Part shown: positions 6,703 through 9,726 of the stretch, in pieces
Position numbering within the stretch: position 1 is the first letter of the stretch
How the letters are laid out: each line of letters starts with the position of its first letter
Origin: Chloroflexota bacterium
GTDB lineage: Bacteria; Chloroflexota; Anaerolineae; B4-G1; DUEL01
Direction: 5' to 3'
DNA length: 9,726 bases
Assembly (NCBI GenBank): GCA_017743275.1
Contig: JAGHZG010000030.1
Coordinates: 1-9,726 of the forward strand
Program-made: the position numbers and the translations under genes
The notes under the pieces: model-generated
What the model was told of the DNA's origin: nothing
Database searches by the model: none
Seen by the model: the letters and a program-made list of their open reading frames with translations, nothing else

Positions 6703-6797
6703 ATCCCCTCCTCCCTCAAGTTTGGCCTTTTCGCCCGCGGTGATCATTCTTTGCCCGGCACAAAATGCCCAGGGAGGACAATTTCCATCGGCCTGAA

Positions 6798-7637
6798 TCA
6801 GTCGCCCTCCCTTGAAATCGCACGGCCTAACCTGCGGGCCAGTCGGGCCCAGTCCTCCAGAGAGAGTCGCTCCGCGCGGGCGCAGGGGTCTACGCCGGCC
6901 TCCTGCAGTGCGCTGGCGGCCTCCCCAGGCGAGATCCCCAGACCGCTGGCCAGACTGTTGCTCAGTTGCTTGCGGGGCTGAGAGAACCCGGCCCGGACCA
7001 CCTGGAAGAACCAGCCCACATCCGTCACCTCCACCGGCGGCTGAAGGTGACGGTCTATCCGGACCACCGCCGACTCCACCTCCGGCGGCGGGTAGAAGGC
7101 GCCGGGCCGGAGGCGGAACAACAGTTGTGGGCGACCGTAAAACTGGACACTGACCGCCAGCAGGCTCATCCGCCTGCCCCGAGCCACGATTCGCTCCGCC
7201 ACCTCCCGCTGGACTGTCACCACCATTCGCTGTGGGGGGACACGAGCCTCCAACAAGTGGCGCAGCACCGCCGAGGTGATGGCATACGGCAGGTTCGCCA
7301 CCACTTTGTACGGCCCCTCCCCCATCAGGTCGGACGGGTCCAGGGCAAGAATGTCCCCCACGACCAGATGGACGTTGGGGTAGTCGGCCAGTTCGGCCTC
7401 CAGGACCGGGAGAAACCGCCGGTCTATCTCCACCGCGACGACACGCCCGGCGGAGCCCGCCAGCCGATGGGTCAGGTTGCCCACTCCGGCGCCGATTTCC
7501 AGCACCTCGTCGTCAGGCGTCAACTCCGCCGCCGCCACGATGCGGGCCAGTGCCCCCGCGTCCACCAGGAAATGCTGCCCCAGTTCCCGGCGGGGCTCCA
7601 GACCATGACGGCGGAGAATCTGCCGGACGTCGGTCAT
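6798..7637 (-). CDS. rsmA: 16S rRNA (adenine(1518)-N(6)/adenine(1519)-N(6))-dimethyltransferase
   Basis: This 279-residue enzyme uses S-adenosylmethionine to dimethylate the two adjacent adenines in the 3'-terminal helix of 16S rRNA, a late step of small-subunit assembly. It has the family's GQHFL signature (residues 20-24), the Rossmann-fold glycine loop EIGAGVGNLT (47-56), Glu70 for the ribose hydroxyls, GDIL (94-97) near the adenine and the catalytic NLPY motif (115-118). The C-terminal helical domain (about 200-279) completes a normal-length protein. Its start lies 13 bases after the stop of the DUF348/G5/3D gene with no clear Shine-Dalgarno, which suggests translational coupling. The N-terminus RQILRRHGLEPRRELGQHFL is the expected family start. 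No promoter is evident, so it is probably transcribed with the upstream gene. Confidence 0.96.
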   Translation of the reverse strand: MTDVRQILRRHGLEPRRELGQHFLVDAGALARIVAAAELTPDDEVLEIGAGVGNLTHRLAGSAGRVVAVEIDRRFLPVLEAELADYPNVHLVVGDILALDPSDLMGEGPYKVVANLPYAITSAVLRHLLEARVPPQRMVVTVQREVAERIVARGRRMSLLAVSVQFYGRPQLLFRLRPGAFYPPPEVESAVVRIDRHLQPPVEVTDVGWFFQVVRAGFSQPRKQLSNSLASGLGISPGEAASALQEAGVDPCARAERLSLEDWARLARRLGRAISREGD

Positions 7638-7650
7638 GGCGGATGGCCGA

Positions 7651-9042
7651 TCAATTCAGTATGTACAGAATCTGGTCGGGAGGCGGAACAGGGGTGAGAA
7701 TGTAGACGTCTACCCAACGGTACCAGAGGATCAGGTTGTCGTCGTCGTAGCCCAGGTCAATCCGCCGGCCTTTGATAGCGCCGCCGGTATCGGCGGCCAG
7801 GCCAATGCCGTATCCGGGCACATAGACTCGGGAGCGGAGCGGGATAACGCGCGGGTCCACGGCGACAATCCCCTTCCGCATCGGCAGGCCCAGCCGGGTG
7901 CGCCCGTAGTAGGGGGCGGTCTTCGGCACGCCAGCCGTGGACGCACTGTAGGAGGTCGCCAGCATACGGATGACCCGCCAGTACTCTACCGTTCCCTCCG
8001 GCGTCTCCAACTGCCGGATCACAATCTTGGTCCCGTAGCCGATGATTTTGTCCGTCGGCGGGACGGCCACGTATTCGTCCTCAAGGGTCCGGCCGACCTC
8101 CGCGCCGTTCTCGTAGCGGACCCGCCAGCGCCGCTGGCGGATGCCCGGTGCCCCGTCCTGGATCAGCCGTCGATGGTCTATTTCCAGTTCGGGGTCCGCC
8201 TGCCAGCGCACCGGATAGGGTATCGGTTCCTGTTGGACCATGAACGCCTCCGCCACCCGGACCACCTGGACCACGGTCTCTTCCCCCAGGGGGGTATCCG
8301 GCGGCGGGTCGGTGTAGTCCTGGCCCACCAGGACGATGCCCAGGTCGGCCAGCACTTCTCCCACCCGGTCACGGTGGGTACGGGTGCGGACCGTCTTCCC
8401 GTCCACCAGGACGGTGACCGGACGGGAGCGCCCCAGGTAGATGTGCATCCCGGCCGATACGGGCTGTCCCAAGTCGGGCCGCACGCGGTCGGCCTGATAG
8501 AGGGCCAGGCCGATCTCCTGCAACGCCTGCCCCACGGTGGGCGCGGCGGTGGTGAAGGAGAGCGTTCGCCCCTCTTCGTGGAGGGTGACCGGCACCGCGC
8601 GGGTGACCCGCACAAAGTCGCCGGAGCAGGCCAGGACCTCAGCGACCGACTCGCAGGGAGACGTGATGACCCGGTCGGCGGGGTGGAGGGAGATGCCGCT
8701 CTCGGCCAGAATCCGGTCCGTCGTCGTGGCGTGAGTCCAGACCGTCCAGGTTCGCCCGTCGGCCTGAATGGTCACCGGGCGGGCCCGGGAGACTTTCACC
8801 GTCATCCCTGGCTGGAGAGGCGTCTCCGGGGCGGGCTCCAGAATGTCCTCGGGGCGGAGAGCCAGGCCAATGTCCAGCAGGAGCGCACCGACGGTCTGCT
8901 GATGGGTGCGGACCGGACGCGCCTCCCCGTCCACCACCAGGGTAATGGAGATGGCATCGGCCTCATAGGTGGCGGCGAGCCCGCCCACCAGCAACAAAGC
9001 AGCCAGGGCAACCGCGCCCTGAAGAATCCGGTTTGGGGTCAT
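7651..9042 (-). CDS. YabE/Rpf-like protein: four DUF348 repeats, G5 and 3D domains
   Basis: This 463-residue exported or membrane-anchored protein has a hydrophobic N-terminal segment (residues 7-24) acting as signal or anchor. Four DUF348 (ubiquitin-like) repeats follow at about 32-75, 88-130, 148-195 and 207-250. A G5 domain (about 262-338) and a C-terminal 3D domain (about 355-450) complete it. The 3D part shows the conserved aspartates in VDPRVIPL (Asp396), AADTGG (Asp418) and RRIDLGYDD (Asp429). 3D is a double-psi beta barrel related to MltA-type lytic transglycosylases, so a role in cell-wall remodelling is likely but not proven. The second DUF348 repeat carries Cys130 and Cys139, which could form a disulfide outside the cell. 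Bacillus YabE and mycobacterial RpfB share the DUF348/G5 part and also sit beside ksgA/rsmA. No proper Shine-Dalgarno is seen; AGG touches the ATG at 9042 and a heptamer array fills the leader. Confidence 0.9.
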   Translation of the reverse strand: MTPNRILQGAVALAALLLVGGLAATYEADAISITLVVDGEARPVRTHQQTVGALLLDIGLALRPEDILEPAPETPLQPGMTVKVSRARPVTIQADGRTWTVWTHATTTDRILAESGISLHPADRVITSPCESVAEVLACSGDFVRVTRAVPVTLHEEGRTLSFTTAAPTVGQALQEIGLALYQADRVRPDLGQPVSAGMHIYLGRSRPVTVLVDGKTVRTRTHRDRVGEVLADLGIVLVGQDYTDPPPDTPLGEETVVQVVRVAEAFMVQQEPIPYPVRWQADPELEIDHRRLIQDGAPGIRQRRWRVRYENGAEVGRTLEDEYVAVPPTDKIIGYGTKIVIRQLETPEGTVEYWRVIRMLATSYSASTAGVPKTAPYYGRTRLGLPMRKGIVAVDPRVIPLRSRVYVPGYGIGLAADTGGAIKGRRIDLGYDDDNLILWYRWVDVYILTPVPPPDQILYILN

Positions 9043-9047
9043 CCTGC

Positions 9048-9101
9048 GGTCTATGGTCTGTCGTCCGTCGTCTGTCGTCCGTGGTCTGTCATCCGTCGTC
9101 C
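9048..9101. repeat. Heptamer tandem repeat SGTCYGT (7.7 units) in the leader of the DUF348 gene
   Basis: Strict 7-base units lie at 9048, 9055, 9062, 9069, 9076, 9083 and 9090, with a partial unit at 9097. They read GGTCTAT, GGTCTGT, CGTCCGT, CGTCTGT, CGTCCGT, GGTCTGT, CATCCGT and CGTCC. The array fills almost all of the space between the SRP RNA 3' end and the start codon at 9042, where a ribosome site would be expected. Confidence 0.93.
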
Positions 9102-9104
9102 AAT

Positions 9105-9120
9105 AAAAAATGGCCGTGCA
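9105..9120 (-). terminator. Terminator-like 3' end of the SRP RNA
   Basis: On the minus strand the closing arm GCACGGCC (9119-9112) pairs with GGCCGTGC at the RNA 5' end and is followed by A and six T (9110-9105). The closing helix plus U-run can act as an intrinsic terminator and marks the RNA end near 9112-9105. Confidence 0.7.
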
Positions 9121-9380
9121 CCTTCCGTCGAGCCTGGCCGCCGGGCCGCCTCAGGTCATCCGGCTCCGGGCAGGCACCCCTGCGGCACCCAGGAGGGACT
9201 CCGTACCGTTGCTTCCTCCCGGACCTGGCGGGGTTTGGAGGCTCCTGCCGCGCAGGACCCACCGTTCAACACCTTCTGACCGGAGGGGTTGCCGGCGACG
9301 TGAGCCCTCGGGAAGGAATTCAACCCCGCTATGGCGGATTGCGGGTACAGGGCACCGCCAGCTCCCCGTCTAGCACGGCC
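9112..9380 (-). ncRNA. ffs: SRP RNA, bacterial large type with Alu domain
   Basis: About 269 bases on the minus strand form the RNA core of the signal recognition particle, which with Ffh brings nascent membrane and secreted proteins to the translocon. The 5' terminus GGCCGTGCTAGACGGGGAG and the 3' terminus GACGGAAGGTGCACGGCC pair through GGCCGTGC/GCACGGCC. The 5' part (GGTGCCCTGTACCCGCAATC) matches the Alu-domain region of large SRP RNAs such as that of Bacillus subtilis. The Ffh-binding tip is GGTCCGGGAGGAAGC (9225-9211), with a GGGA tetraloop of the GNRA class in place of the usual GGAA. The length is near that of B. subtilis scRNA, and well above the roughly 114-base E. coli 4.5S form. 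Reading frames crossing this region on either strand are spurious. Confidence 0.94.
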
Positions 9381-9386
9381 ATATTC

Positions 9387-9414
9387 ATGTTACCGCAGGA
9401 TGGGAGGTTGTCAA
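9387..9414 (-). promoter_or_regulatory. Promoter of the SRP RNA gene
   Basis: On the minus strand a perfect TTGACA (9414-9409) is followed after 16 bases by TAACAT (9392-9387), then six bases (GAATAT) and the first base of the RNA at 9380. Position, -35 quality and initiating G all agree with the RNA 5' end inferred from its terminal helix. Confidence 0.8.
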
Positions 9415-9416
9415 GT

Positions 9417-9675
9417 GGGTATCCGGCGGGCAAGATCTCAAAGCCCTACTCGCGAAGTGGCGGTTAAAGGTGAAGACAGTGTAAATGCCAGTCTGACGCA
9501 TCAGTTCAAAACTGGTGTAATCCACCAGACTGACATCCCGGCGACGAGCGGCGAGCAAGGCCGCTACTGCTCTTCGGTGCATATCCGGTTGAATCCATAC
9601 CTGCCGAACTGCTGGCAAAGCATCATTGACTCCACTGCAAAAAGGGCAGGACTGAGCCTGAGTGTCTTCGCGCAA
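9417..9675 (-). pseudogene. Decayed PIN-domain (VapC-like) toxin fragment, frameshifted
   Basis: From about 9627 downward the minus strand encodes HRRAVAALLAARRRDVSLVD and SFELMRQTGI, then FTFNRHFASR, closely resembling the C-terminal half of VapC-type PIN ribonucleases (acidic SLVD motif, then F-F-D-HF). At 9446-9444 the frame breaks: the expected continuation GFEILPAGYP is in another frame, and one extra G in the GGG run would restore HFASRGFEILP. The usual aspartate before R/D-HF is Asn here. The N-terminal half with the first catalytic Asp is not recognisable; the frame upstream (TTG at 9675) is open to the window edge but unlike PIN sequence and overlaps a plus-strand promoter. No VapB antitoxin is visible. 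This is best read as a relic, although the single-base shift alone could be a sequencing error. Confidence 0.65.
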
Positions 9676-9687
9676 ACGGGTGAATCC

Positions 9688-9696
9688 TGGTATAAT
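9688..9696 (+). promoter_or_regulatory. Extended -10 promoter of a gene beyond the right edge
   Basis: TGGTATAAT (9688-9696) is a perfect TATAAT with the extended-10 TG. No convincing -35 is found 16-18 bases upstream. Transcription would begin near 9703, pointing right off the window. Confidence 0.6.
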
Positions 9697-9712
9697 TCCA
9701 GAAAACCCTACC

Positions 9713-9719
9713 GGAGGAG
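9713..9719 (+). promoter_or_regulatory. Shine-Dalgarno at the right edge
   Basis: GGAGGAG, 10 bases after the expected transcription start, is followed by AACGGAA to the last base. A start codon is expected at or just after 9727, so a plus-strand gene probably begins immediately outside the window. Confidence 0.6.
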
Positions 9720-9726
9720 AACGGAA

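Noticed and set aside
7636..9279. 547-residue plus-strand open frame
   Set aside because: It is antisense to the well-supported DUF348/G5/3D gene and runs into the SRP RNA; its Arg/Gly/Pro/His-rich sequence shows no family motif, as expected from GC-rich antisense.
9033..9467. Plus-strand 144-residue frame
   Set aside because: It covers the heptamer array and the SRP RNA in antisense.

Overview
This is a GC-rich bacterial window, most likely from a metagenome-assembled or low-input genome. Its first 19 bases are a Tn5/Nextera transposase mosaic-end adapter, so the true genomic sequence begins at about base 20 and the left contig end is artificial. The gene set suggests a Chloroflexota relative, perhaps Anaerolineae-like: multi-spanning glycosyltransferases with long exported tails, a lipoprotein with a cohesin-like and two LysM domains, a DUF348/G5/3D protein beside rsmA, a large SRP RNA with an Alu domain, and many short tandem and palindromic repeats. 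That placement is inference from general resemblance; no marker gene here proves it.

Layout. On the minus strand, bases 4086 to 20 hold a probable two-gene operon of GT39/PMT-like membrane glycosyltransferases with a 10-base gap; the second gene runs off the left end. Divergent to it, from a good sigma70-type promoter (TTGACG-17-TATCAT), run a single-domain biotin-protein ligase (birA, 4231-4992) and a PPC/DUF296 protein (5094-5516). These two are separated by a three-unit inverted 9-mer repeat. A perfect 32-base palindrome separates the PPC gene from a convergent minus-strand block. In transcription order that block is: SRP RNA (ffs, 9380-9112, with promoter and oligo-U end), a YabE/Rpf-like DUF348-G5-3D protein (9042-7651), rsmA (7637-6798) and a cohesin-LysM lipoprotein (6602-5583). 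The right edge holds a decayed PIN-domain (VapC-like) toxin fragment on the minus strand. Over its upstream part lie an extended -10 promoter and a Shine-Dalgarno sequence for a plus-strand gene that must start just beyond base 9726.

How the genes fit together. Most of the block serves the cell envelope and its biogenesis: lipid-linked sugar transfer, SRP-dependent membrane targeting, a 3D-domain putative wall-remodelling enzyme, and a wall-binding lipoprotein. rsmA and birA are housekeeping genes. The yabE/rpfB-rsmA adjacency is also seen in Firmicutes and Actinobacteria.

The most unusual content is repeats. Three unrelated heptamer families (GGAGTAG, ATGACCA, SGTCYGT), a 27-bp palindromic unit, an inverted 9-mer array and several perfect palindromes occur within 9.7 kb. 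Several lie inside open reading frames, where their effective period is a multiple of three (15 bp or 27 bp), so they are translated as pentapeptide (GHWSF/L) or nonapeptide (QAKARATSS) repeats. No CRISPR array, tRNA, rRNA, intact insertion sequence or defence system was seen.
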